A stretch of DNA of 64,000 bases, taken from positions 248,001 to 312,000 of the forward strand of contig MU008192.1 of NCBI GenBank assembly GCA_010909165.1, written 5' to 3'. Position numbers and translations under genes: made by a program. The notes under the pieces are model-generated. The model was not told where the DNA came from, did not search any database, and was given only the letters and a program-made list of their open reading frames with translations. How positions within the stretch are numbered: the stretch's first letter is position 1; each line of letters opens with the position of its first letter. Source of the DNA: Anthoceros angustus (taxonomy: Eukaryota; Streptophyta; Anthocerotopsida; Anthocerotales; Anthocerotaceae). Positions 43,076 to 52,607 of the stretch are shown here, in pieces.

Positions 43076-44110
43076 ATGGAGAAGATGAAGATGCGCAACA
43101 GTCCAGGAGGTGTGCGCAAGCCTTCCAGCAGCAAGGAGGCGACGGCCATGTCGACGAAGGAGAAGAAGAAGGAGAAGCCTGTGAAGGAGAAGGCCGAAAA
43201 AGAGCAGGCCGAGAAGGAGGGGCCAGAGTTTCTATGTTTCAGTGAGCAAGTCTCTTCGAGGGACTTGTGGGATTTTCGGCAATGGGTTGTTGATGATAAC
43301 GTGCAGCTGCAGTGGGCTTACGACAGGCATTGGGTCTGATGTGGATTTGGTAGAGTCTTGCTACAAGTAGCTCAAGCTCACGGCGGAAGAGGCGGAGAAA
43401 ATGGATGAAAGAAACGTCCGGACAGATTCGAAGGGATGGACTGTCCAGCACATGCGCAAGGTGTATGGGAGGCTAGAAAGCGAGAAGGATGGTGTGGCTC
43501 CCACCGAGAGAAATGAAGAAGGCAAGAGGGCAGTAGTGGCTGATCTTCCTGAGGAAGCTCTCAGCATGGTTATCGGAGGGGTGGACGCAAAGATGCGCAA
43601 CGGCTGGAGGACAGACAAGATTGCGAACCTCAAGTGGAAGCTTTTTACAAGGATAGTGCTGGGGCTGACCTGCTGTCAGCGAACCACTTACTTCGCGTTC
43701 TTTCATTTTATGTGGAGATTGAAGCAAGGAGCTCATCCTGACTAGGGGACAGCCATGCTGACTGCTTATGAGCATCACCGAGACAAGTTGCTGAGGCCAA
43801 ACATAGTGGACAATGAAGGAGCGAGGCACAGGCATTTGAGCACTTACCTGGTGCATTTGTGGGCGGCACATGGAGTACTCACAGAAGAGGAGTTGGAGGA
43901 ATCTTACCAGCCATTTAAAGTGGTCCCTCTTCGGGATGGTACAGGGGTCCCTCGCCAAAAGAAGGTTAAGAAGGCGAAGGAGGAACCCAAGGTGAAGCAA
44001 GGGAGTGCTTCACCTCAGGTGGTGGTTTTGGATGATGAGGCCACGCAGGCATCTAACGCCCAGGAAGGAGAGGTGCATGTGGAGTGCCAATCCGGTGTTC
44101 ATGACCCCGG
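43076..44110 (+). pseudogene. Unrecognised family Y protein, copy 2
   Basis: It starts MEKMKMRNSPGGVRKP and has a Lys/Glu-rich stretch (TKEKKKEKPVKEKAEKEQAE), then FLCFSEQVSSRDLWDFRQWV. A frameshift near 43335 and TAG stops near 43360 and at 43743 interrupt it. At 43743 the TAG falls where copy 1 has the Trp of LDWV, so TGG to TAG is likely. After it come LTAYEHHRDKLLRPN, LVHLWAAHGVLTEEELEESY and a basic tail (PRQKKVKKAKEEPKVK). About 340 residues are implied. The function is unknown. The gypsy protease frame starts 0.7 kb downstream on the same strand, so Y could be a gag-position protein of this element; that is inference. Confidence 0.55.
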
Positions 44111-44260
44111 CAGCTTGTTTTGGGCTAGATTTGTTTTTTTTTTTTTGATGTTACTTCTTAGCAGGGATAGGGCGGAGTTAGCCAATAAGGCTATTTTTGG
44201 CCAGATTGCACTTAGTGTGCAATCCCTAGACCCTCGGTCCGTTACAGGCCGGAGCGGTCC

Positions 44261-44372
44261 GGGCGGGGTCCGACGGAGTGGTCTGTCTGGGCGGGGTCCG
44301 ACGGAGTGGTCCGTCCGCACGGGGTCCGACCGAGTGGTCCGGCCAGGCGGGGTCCGACTGAGTGGTCCTGCC
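44261..44372. repeat. Minisatellite, four 28-bp units
   Basis: Four units start at 44261, 44289, 44317 and 44345, each with a GGGGTCCGACNGAGTGGTC core. The units diverge by a few bases. Confidence 0.92.
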
Positions 44373-44538
44373 ATGCGACTTAGTTCGGTCGGGCGGCATA
44401 GTCTAGAATGGATCTGTTGCTGGGCAGGAGAGCGGCCGGTGGAGGAAGTCCGGCGAAATGATGAGCTACGGCATGGCGGTTACAACGACCTAGGGTTAGG
44501 GTTCATAACTAGGTGGGTTAGATTAGGGTGTGAGGGAG

Positions 44539-44545
44539 TATAAAG
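44539..44545 (+). promoter_or_regulatory. TATA-like box upstream of the gypsy protease frame
   Basis: TATAAAG in a GC-rich setting, about 290 bases before the protease frame. It would suit an LTR promoter, but no LTR boundaries were found. Confidence 0.35.
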
Positions 44546-44825
44546 AGGCCTAGGCGCCCAAGACCGGGGGACTATCCCGGGTACCATCTTCGCACTCCGT
44601 GTGCTCTTGCCTCCCGTGTTCGAGGAGCGGAGTGTGTTCCTGCGTCACCGTGCAGGACTAATTAGTGGTAGAGGGATGTGTTGAGAGTTCTGGTGACGAG
44701 CTCCGCCAACACGCTTGATGGGTGCAGACCGGGGCGGGGTTGAGCGTGAAGGAAGTCAGGGGTTTGACTCGGCGGATGTTGACAACCCTTGAAGACGAAG
44801 CAAGTGTCTAAGATTTGCCACAGGA

Positions 44826-45250
44826 GGTAGCAATGATGTCATTGCTGACCTTCGAACCAAGCATCTATGTGGAGAAGCGGAATGCTGCACGAGTGGGGGT
44901 GGCTTTGGTCAACAATCGGGAGAGGCACATTGAAATCAATGGATTCCCACCAAGGAGGGTGTTGATTGACACCGGAGCACAGCTAGTGATCGTTGGAAGA
45001 AGAGTGAAGAAAGCGTTGGGTCTCCACCAAGAAAGGTTGAAGGAAACCAAGTGGAAGATCCAAACTACAGCTAGGACCACGGAGCATGTGTTGGAGGTGA
45101 CAAGGTACAAGCTGAAGGTTTCATTCAAACCAAGAACAGCTGACTTCACCTTTGTCGAGGTACACCGCTGGTCACCGATGCACATTTGATGTCTTGGAGC
45201 GGACGCTTTGTACAAACTCGAGTCATGGTGGATTTGTGGACGGAGATAAT
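44826..45250 (+). pseudogene. Ty3/gypsy aspartic protease
   Basis: The enzyme would cut the element polyprotein. The frame shows VALVNNRERHIEINGFPP followed by VLIDTGAQLVIVGRRVKKAL, with the DTG active site near 44968. TARTTEHVLEVTRYKLKVSF follows. A one-base loss near 45197 shifts the frame inside the FDVL-GADALYKLE block typical of the protease end. The protein continues toward the methyltransferase region through a poorly conserved linker with an acidic run (FDEEEENKLG near 45440). Confidence 0.9.
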
Positions 45251-45629
45251 CTACTATCGACCAGGCTGGAGAAGCTGGAGCAAAACCGATGAACGGATTG
45301 CCGCATCCTCCGCATGCATGGCAAGGATCATGAGAACCTCATTGCCAGCGTCTACCCAGTGTTTGGCGCCGTGGTGAAGGACACGCCATACGTGCTTGAA
45401 CCTCTTGGCGTGTGTCTAACAACATCGACGATGGAGGATTTCGACGAGGAGGAGGAAAACAAGCTAGGGTTGCAACCACCCTCGGAGGAGGTTCTTCAAG
45501 TCACCGGACGAGCGGTGATCAGCAATGAGCCGTGCAAAAGGCTGTGGAGGATGGTGCAAGAGGACCGGTGCCCTATGAGCCGAGAACGCTGTAAGTTCTT
45601 GCCTAGGGTTGAGCCTGCTTGTGACCTAA

Positions 45630-46610
45630 ACACCTGTGTCATCACATGGCGACCTGGAAGACATAGTGCTCGTGGAACTCTTTGGAGGCATCGCACGGCT
45701 TGGAAGCAGTAAAGTGTGGCATCAAAGTGCGAAGATACGTGCATTGTGACCCGGATCCAAAAGCAAGGATTGTGTCACGTGTAAGAGACTTGATGGGGAG
45801 TACCTAACCTCGGCGTGGGAGTCGGTGAAGGGTTACCGTGGCGCCGATGGATGTTCGCATGATAGGGTTGTCCCATTTGAGTTGTCTTGGGCAACCGGTG
45901 GACCTTGTCATCGCAGTTGGGAGTGTCAAGGACTATCCTCCGCAGCAAGGGTCAAGGTCTCAAGGATCCACGAACAGATTGTTCTATGACAATGAGGATC
46001 TTGCGCTTGATCCGAAAGGGCAAGAAAGGCCTTGTGGATACATGTTGGAGAATGTGCCGATGCATGAGCGTGAAGAAGCAAGTTCGGAGGATTTTGCCAC
46101 GATCCGAGGAGTGTTGGGTCGAGCTTCTATTGGATGCGACTCAATTTGGTTCGAGGGCTCATAGGTTGAGGTCCATGTGGACTAACCTTGCTCCTTGGAA
46201 CATTTGAAGTGTGCGAGGTCGCTCACCAAGCGACCTAATCATGTTGTCAAGGATGTGCTAGCATCGGAAGGCATGCCCAACAAGTCATCAAGACCGACAA
46301 GCCGCACTGTGAACACGCCTGGACACCCCATGGCGGCTTGGCCAACCTTTGTGTCCAAGTCCAAGTCTTACGCCTTGGGAACCATGGCCCCTGCATTGTG
46401 GTGGACAGACATGGCGAGGTTTTGGAGAGCCAACACCACGAGAGGGAGTTGGCCATGGGATTTGATCCGAGCCACGAAGACACCGGAGTGACCGAGAAGG
46501 AACGGTGTCGATTGCTTGGGCAAGCATTTGACGTGAACATGATGACTGGTTGTTTAGCTGGAGTCGCTTACCAACTTCAAACCAAGAAGGCGGGGTTGAA
46601 GCGCGGGTTC
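45630..46610 (+). pseudogene. Cytosine-5 DNA methyltransferase domain, DNMT3-like, inside gypsy pol
   Basis: C5 methyltransferases move a methyl group from S-adenosylmethionine to cytosine in DNA. Motifs appear in order, spread over frames because of indels: motif I VELFGGIA at 45672-45695, with GLEAVKCGIKVRRYVH following; motif II VHCDPDPKAR at 45739-45768; DLVIA at 45901-45915 followed by CQGLSSAARVK at 45924-45956, holding the catalytic Cys of motif IV (the preceding Pro codon seems lost); motif VI MLENVPM at 46042-46062; motif VIII region QFGSRAHRLRSMWTNLAP at 46142-46195; motifs IX-X ERELAMGF and RLLGQAFDVN at about 46438-46545. The layout (GIA-x2-GL, SRAHR-x-R-x2-W-x-NL, RLLG) resembles the DNMT3 catalytic domain more than DNMT1/CMT. 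It lies between protease and RT of one element, same strand. Too broken to be active as it stands. Confidence 0.85.
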
Positions 46611-46689
46611 GGTGGGTGAAGGATATTCGACTCGCATCTCAGGAGAAGGCGAGTTTGAGGGCAAGGAGAGCGAGCACGTAGAGGAAGCG

Positions 46690-47560
46690 TGCAAGCCATC
46701 CGAGCCACACCACATGAGTGGTTAACAGGCGTCGAGTTGAAGAGCAATCAAGCGTCGGCTAAAGGAGTTGTTGGAGGCATCGCGACATGTGTTTGCTTTC
46801 ACGCTTGCGGAGATGGGGAAGTACACCAAAGGGAAGTTCCACATAGATCGACCACGGATGAACCAGGTGCAGAGGGCAGTGCAAGGCCGAGTGGGATTTG
46901 GTTGAGAATCGATGCCAAGAGCTTCTCAAGCTAGGGCTGATTCGACGATCTAACTTGACGCATGCGGCTCCAAAAGAAGGATGGGAATGGATTGTGGACG
47001 GAGAGGAGAATGTGTGGTGACTATCGGCCGTTGAACAAGCGAATCCCACATAACCACTATCCCATGCCGACGGCCGAAGAGATCTTCGACACCATTGGGT
47101 ATGCCATTGGACTTGAGGCTAGGGTTTCGCCAAGTAGAGATCGCCAAAGAAGACAAGAAGAAAACGGTGTTCTGGGGCAGAAATTGCTTGTACGAGTGGA
47201 ACTACATGCCATTTGGGTTGAAGACATCGCCAACGCAGTTCCAAAGGTACATGGACAATGAGCTCAAGGACTTGCATTTCGCCAAGTGCTACATTGATGA
47301 TGTCATCATCTTCAGCAATACCTTTGAGGAGCATCTACAACATCTTCGAGCGCCTTTGCTAGACGGCTTGTGGGTTGAAGGCCCATCCAGGAAGTGTCGA
47401 TTTGGAGAGGATAAGGTGTTGTACTTGGGTCATTGGATCACGCTGACTCGCCGCATGCCACCAAGGTGGAGGCAATCGCGCATTCGAGCCAAACGACATC
47501 TCAAGTTGAGGGCATTCTTGGGTTTGGCGGTTACTACGGAAGTTCATTCCGATGGATGAG
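46690..47560 (+). pseudogene. Ty3/gypsy reverse transcriptase, methyltransferase-bearing lineage
   Basis: Upstream blocks (KELLEASRHVFAFTLAEMGK-like, across frames) lead to LVENRCQELLKLGLIRRSN, then KKDGNGLWTERRMCGDYRPL, PHNHYPMPTAEEIFDTIG, YMPFGLKTSPTQFQRYMDNE and the catalytic YIDD at 47290-47301. LYLGHWIT and LKLRAFLGL follow. The palm domain is complete but frames change near 46900, 47095 and 47440. It differs clearly from the other gypsy RT in the window (20-21 and 41-42 kb), so it is a second lineage. Confidence 0.92.
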
Positions 47561-47574
47561 CGGATTGCGCGCCA

Positions 47575-49409
47575 TTGAATGACTTGTTGAAGAAGTTGGT
47601 GACTTGGCGTTGGACTCAAGAGGAGGAGTCTTTCATGGAGTTGAAGGGTAGACTCATGAGCTCGCCAATTCTTGGTCATCCAAACTTCAGCCGTCGACTT
47701 TACATCGGGAGCAAGTACGATAGGGCCTTGGCGCAGATCAATGACAAGGAAGAGGAACATGTCATTGCCTATGCCACGGAGCAACAACCGGTGAGTCCAA
47801 CTACTCGCCTATGAAGGAGAATGTCTTGCGCAATGTGGGTCGGACACTTTCGTCCGTACTTGTTTGGACATCAATTTCGACTAATCACCATCAACCCTTG
47901 CATTGGTTGATGACGAACGCCAAGCTTAAGGTGAAAGTGGCGAGGTGGGCTCTCATTCTCCGAGTATGACTTTGTCATCGAACACCGAGCGTAGAGTTCA
48001 CTCTAATGCCGATGGTTGTCAAGGAATCCTCTACCTCGTGAAGACACTACGGGGCCAGGCAAGATTCGGATGACGAGCAACCGGTGGGGGAGAGTAGTCC
48101 AGATACCATGTTGGCCATGCTGCATGAGGATGTCAAGATGCCCTCCACTCATCGCTTTGAGAGTCCGCTGTGACATCCGGATGCAATAGCGGTGACCTTC
48201 CTAAGGTCGGGAATTGCCACAAGGGCTTTCATCTCGAGCGGCCAAGCTACGCGAGAAGGTGGCTCGATTATTGGAAGGAGGACATAATGTATGTCCGTGA
48301 TTCTGGAGATAGAATTGTACCCAAGCCGGAGGACCGGTGAGTCCAACTACTACGCCTATGAAGGAGAATGTCTTGCGTGTGGGCTGGACACTTTCGTCCG
48401 TACTTGTTTGGACATCAATTTCGACTAATCAAACCATCAACCCTTGCATTGGTTGATGACGAACGCCAAGCTTACGGAAAGCGGCGGTGGGCTCTCATTC
48501 TCCGAGTATGACTTTGTCATCGAACACCGAGCGTAGAGTTCACTCTAATGCCGATGGGTTGTCAAGGAATCCTCTACCTCGAACGAAGACGGGGCAAGAG
48601 GGCAAGAGATGAGCAACCGGCTGGGGGAGAGTAGTCCAGATACCATGTTGGCCATGCTGCATGAGGATGTCAAGATGCCCTCCACTCATCGCTTTGTATG
48701 CAGAGTCCGCTGTGACATCCGGATGCAATAGCGGTGACCTTCCTAAGGTCGGGAATTGCCACAAGGGCTTTCATCTCGGCCAAGCTACGCGAGAAGGTGG
48801 CTCGATTATTGGAAGGAGGACATAATGTATGTCCGTGATTCTGGAGATAGAATTGTACCCAAGCCGGAGGACCGGTGAGTCCAACTACTACGCCTATGAA
48901 GGAGAATGTCTTGCGTGTGGGCTGGACACTTTCGTCCGTACTTGTTTGGACATCAATTTCGACTAATCAAACCATCAACCCTTGCATTGGTTGATGACGA
49001 ACGCCAAGCTTACGGAAAGCGGCGGTGGGCTCTCATTCTCCGAGTATGACTTTGTCATCGAACACCGAGGTAGAGTTCACTCTAATCGATGGGTTGTCAA
49101 GGAATCCTCTCGTGAAGACACTACGGGGCAGGCAAGATTCGGATGACGAACACCGTGGGGAGAGTAGTCCAGATACCATGTTGGCCATCTTTGCATGAGG
49201 ATGTCAAGATGCCCTCCACTCATCGCTTTGTATGCGAGTCCGTCAGGACATCAGGCGGATGCAATAGCGGTGACCTTCCTAAGGTCGGGGTGCCACAAGG
49301 GCTTTCATCTCGAGCGGTGCCAAGCTAGAAGGTGGCTCGGTACTATTGGAAGGAGGACATAATGTATGTCCGTGATTCTGAGGAGATAGAATTGTACCCA
49401 AGCCGGAGG
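47575..49409 (+). pseudogene. RNase H and spacer of gypsy, with a threefold tandem repeat
   Basis: RNase H begins NDLLKKLVTWRWTQEEESFM. From 47791 a unit of about 540 bases is present three times (47791-48336, 48337-48874, 48875-49409), each starting GTGAGTCCAACTACT or similar. Each unit encodes, across small frame changes, the later RNase H blocks (TNHQPLHWLMTNAKL-like, SEYDFVIEHR, NADGLSRNPL) and a spacer up to the start of integrase (MYVRDSGDRIVPKPE). Triplication inside a coding region would disable the polyprotein. The units differ mainly by short deletions. Confidence 0.88.
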
Positions 49410-50420
49410 GTGAGACTCATCACCGTGTGCATGAAGGCTTAGGGCATTTTGGTGCTAAGCGCACCTACAGATGCTCAGCCCACACACTTTTGGGCAAGGA
49501 TGTATGGAGATGTGGAAAGGCGGTCGCGAATGTAGAGTGCGATCGAGTGAAGGCAAGGTTCACACCAATGATGTTGTGCTTCACTCTGCCGATCCGAGGA
49601 CTCTTCTGGTGGAGTGTGGATCTCATGCCGGACATGCCGAGACGCATCGGAAACAAGCATGTCATGCTAATGGTGGAGCATTTCAGCAAGTGGTGCGAGG
49701 TTGCCATCTTACCCAAGCGTGACTCTCGGCTTACCAAGAAGGCGTTCTTGGCTTCCGCTAGTCGATATGGAGCATGTGAGAGGTTCTCAGACGGGGCAAA
49801 GAATTCGTGGGGAATTTCAAGACTTGCTTGACAGAGCTTGATTGATCATCGACGACGCCGAGAGATCATCCTCAAGCCGATGGACTTGCCGAACGCTTGG
49901 TGCACCTTCAAGCGGGCCTTGCAAATATTGTCTCACAAATGACCAAGACATGGGATGAAGGGATGCCATACCTAGTGCTAGGGTACAGGTGAGCAATCAA
50001 GCGACCTTGAGCAATTTTTCACCATACTACTTGTTGTATGGGCGACAACCATTTTGCCAAACGTGAGGCAAGCAAGGCTACAAGCACCGGTGGATTGGCG
50101 CAATGCGGATGATTGCCTACGAGACCGGAAAGGCGGGCGAGCTTTTCAACGGATCATGCCCATGGCAATGGAGAACCTTGCCATAGCGCAACAGGGATCA
50201 AGCTGCGCTATGCTTACACACGAGGAGGACATGGAAACCCAAGGTGCGCAAGTTCGAAGTTGGAGATTATGTCTACCCGAGCCGTGCAACACCTTGGAGG
50301 TATCCACCAGAGTCATCTTGCGGGTCGTGCGAGTAGGCAAAGATGGAGTGCTTGAGCTCAAGGATCCGATGGTCAAGATGGAAGGATCACCTCAAGAATC
50401 GCACCATGCCACTTACCCAA
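49410..50420 (+). pseudogene. Ty3/gypsy integrase, methyltransferase-bearing lineage
   Basis: The N-terminal zinc region is seen as VHEGLGHFGAKRTY across the start of the frame and VECDRVKARF. The core has PIRGLFWWSVDLMPDMPRR (first Asp), then VMLMVEHFSKWCEVAILPK. The second Asp region (SDGAKNSWG) is damaged, and the third part appears in another frame as LIDHRRR. Near 50030 the LLYGRQP-like block and at 50050-50200 the RIMPMAMENLAIAQ block follow. STRVILRVVRVGKDGVLELK at about 50303 is the C-terminal barrel. Overall close in order to the integrase at 9.6-10.6 kb. Confidence 0.88.
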
Positions 50421-50472
50421 TTTGGACCCTCAACTACGGCCTACAATGTGGCGTCCACCCAAAGACTTGGAG

Positions 50473-50604
50473 TGTCGTTTGTGGACGATCGATGATGATG
50501 ATGTAATGCTTCTTTGTGATCGGTGCAATAGGGGATACCACATGTTTTGTGTTCAACCACCTCTTGACGACATTCCCGAGGAAGATTGGTTTTGTGCACA
50601 ATGC
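50473..50604 (+). other. PHD finger at gypsy integrase C-terminus, second lineage
   Basis: Following MWRPPKDLE, the + strand encodes VMLLCDRCNRGYHMFC and EEDWFCAQC, the last six ligands of a C4HC3 PHD finger. The first pair is C-x-x-W here because of a small indel; the duplicate at 51386 reads CRVCG, giving the complete pair. The finger ends the coding region (CTT then stop), so it is the C-terminus of the polyprotein. Confidence 0.9.
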
Positions 50605-50639
50605 ACTACATGAGGTGCGTCGTATGTAGTTCTACTAAT

Positions 50640-52310
50640 GATAATGTTTGACTTGGAGTCTCACATTATCGGGGGATTGGTTTGCATTTATATATCTGTG
50701 TATTAGATTTGTTTGCTTGGTTGTTGGTCGAGGAAGTGCTTATATGAATTCAAGTGCTTACCTCGTGCGACAGCTGTCATGCCGTGTGATGCTAATCGCT
50801 GCACTTGGGTTTAGTATTTGATTACCACTAATTAATCTAATTACCTAACTTTAAGCAAGTAATTAGTGTTAATTAATCTAATTAATCTGATCTTATGTTA
50901 ATTAAGTATTGATTAGTGTTAATTAAACATAGTTAGCAATAGCTAAGTGGATAAGCTCAAGTAATATGCTTTGGCATATTCCTTGCATATTATAGTGTAT
51001 TCTTAGGATACAATAGCTAAGTGGATAAGCTCAAGTAATATGCTTTGGCATATTCCTTGCATATTATAGTGTATTCTTAGGATATTTCCGCACACGATGC
51101 CAATAGGATATCTTAGGAATATGCCGATGCCAGTCTAGTATATATAGACCCTTCCATTGAGGACAAGCTCGCATCATAGCTTGTCCTCTACATGCAATGC
51201 AAGAGCGTTGTGAGGAGGCCAAAGGTATGACCCGGCACGTGCGAGTAGGCAAAGATGGAGTGCTTGAGCTCGAAGGATCCGATGGCGAAGATGGAAGGAT
51301 CACCTCAAGAACTGCACCATGCCACTTACCCAATTTGGACCCTCAACTACGGCCTACAATGTGGCGTCCACCCAAAGACTTGGAGTGTCGGGTTTGTGGA
51401 CGTCGATGATGATGTAATGCTTCTTTGTGATCGGTGCAATAGGGGATACCACATGTTTTGTGTTCAACCACCTCTTGACGACATTCCAGGAAGATTGGTT
51501 TTGTGCACAATGCACTACATGAGGTGCGTATGTAGTTCTACTAATGATAATGTTTGACTTGGAGTCTCACATTATCGGGGGATTGGTTTGCACCTATATA
51601 TACCGTGTTAGATTTGTTTGCTTGGTTGTTGGTCGAGGAAGTGCTTATATGAATTCAAGTGCTTACCTGCGACGGTGTCATCTTAGTGTGATACTAATCT
51701 CGCACTTGGGTTTAGTGTTTGATTAGCATTAATTAATCTAATTACTTATCTTTAAGTAAGTAATTAGTGTTAATTAATCTAAGTGTGCTTATGTTAATTA
51801 AGCATTGATTAGTGTTAATTAAACATGGTTAGCAATAGCTAAGTGGATAAGCTCAAGTAATATGCTTTGGCATATTCCTTGCATATTATAGTGTATTCTT
51901 AGGATACAATAGCTAAGTGGATAAGCTCAAGTAATATGCTTTGGCATATTCCTTGCATATTATAGTGTATTCTTAGGATATTTCGTATCATGATGCCAAT
52001 AGGATATCTTAGGAATATGCCGATGCAAGTCTATATAGACCCTTCCATTGAGGACAAGCTCGGATCATAGCTTGTCCTCTAGATGCTCTGCATGAGGCGT
52101 TGTGAGGAGGCCAAAGGTATGACTCCGATAGCGATGCGTGAGGAATTTGCGTGTTGTTCTCGTGGGAAGAGTGTGTTTGTGCCACGACGTGGGAGCTACT
52201 CCCTCCTGTCATTATTGGTTTGCATTTATATATCTACGTATTAGATTTGTTTGCTTGGTTGTTGGTCGAGGAAGTGCTTATGTGAATTCAAGTGCTTACC
52301 TCGTGCGACA
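50640..52310 (+). repeat. 3' LTR-like region of gypsy in partial tandem copies
   Basis: After the PHD finger comes TATCGGGGGATTGG, a possible purine tract, then AT-rich DNA with the marker GGTTTGCATTTATATATC at 50680, a near-copy at 51583 and again at 52218. A 74-bp unit (CAATAGCTAAGTGGATAAGC onward) is doubled at 50937-51084 and again at 51833-51980. TATATATA (51139-51146) and TATATAG near 52034 precede CACCCTTCC-like leader sequence and may be the LTR promoter. The copy between them also repeats the integrase end and PHD finger (51238-51540), so the duplication unit spans coding and LTR sequence. Confidence 0.7.
51238..51540 (+). pseudogene. Duplicate integrase C-terminus and PHD finger
   Basis: Repeats 50328-50610 with small indels: VRVGKDGVLELEGSDGEDGR, APCHLPNLDPQLRPTMWRPP, LECRVCG, then in the next frame VMLLCDRCNRGYHMFC. 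The last Cys pair is broken by an indel near 51490. It supplies the CxxC that the first copy lacks. Confidence 0.85.
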
Positions 52311-52607
52311 TATTCCTCTCTCGCCCTAGGAGAAATATAAACTTGAACTTTCTAAGACATCTTTTAATCACAATAGAAAAAAAGGTTCCTACAAGTCTTG
52401 ACTCTACTATGCATGGAGACACGGATATAACAAGCCTCTTTTTGTCACAAACTATGCTCAAAACTTGAAGTTTTTTTTGTGAAAAGAACTTGATTAAGTA
52501 ACACCGCCAAATAAATGACTCACAATCTTTATATCATGTTCTTTATTTTTCATTTTATGAGTATCATATTGTAATGCATCTACCTACTCCAATAGCTCTC
52601 ACTTAGG

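Larger units (their letters stand above)
44815..52310 (+). mobile_element. Ty3/gypsy element with DNA methyltransferase and PHD finger
   Basis: Domains in + strand order: protease (44826-45250), cytosine-5 DNA methyltransferase-like domain (45630-46610), RT (46690-47560), RNase H (47575-48040, repeated), integrase (49410-50300), integrase C-terminus and PHD finger (50300-50610), then AT-rich LTR-like sequence in partial tandem copies to 52310. All domains are on one strand and in gypsy order, with the extra domain between protease and RT. Small indels break the frame many times, so this copy is dead or poorly sequenced. No gag was recognised and no 5' LTR was delimited. Confidence 0.85.

Noticed and set aside
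45630-46610. A host DRM/DNMT gene fragment captured by chance
   Set aside because: Kept as an alternative only: it is on the same strand, between protease and RT, with no intron signs or unrelated flanks, and its decay matches the rest of the element. Motif order is not circularly permuted as it is in plant DRM enzymes.
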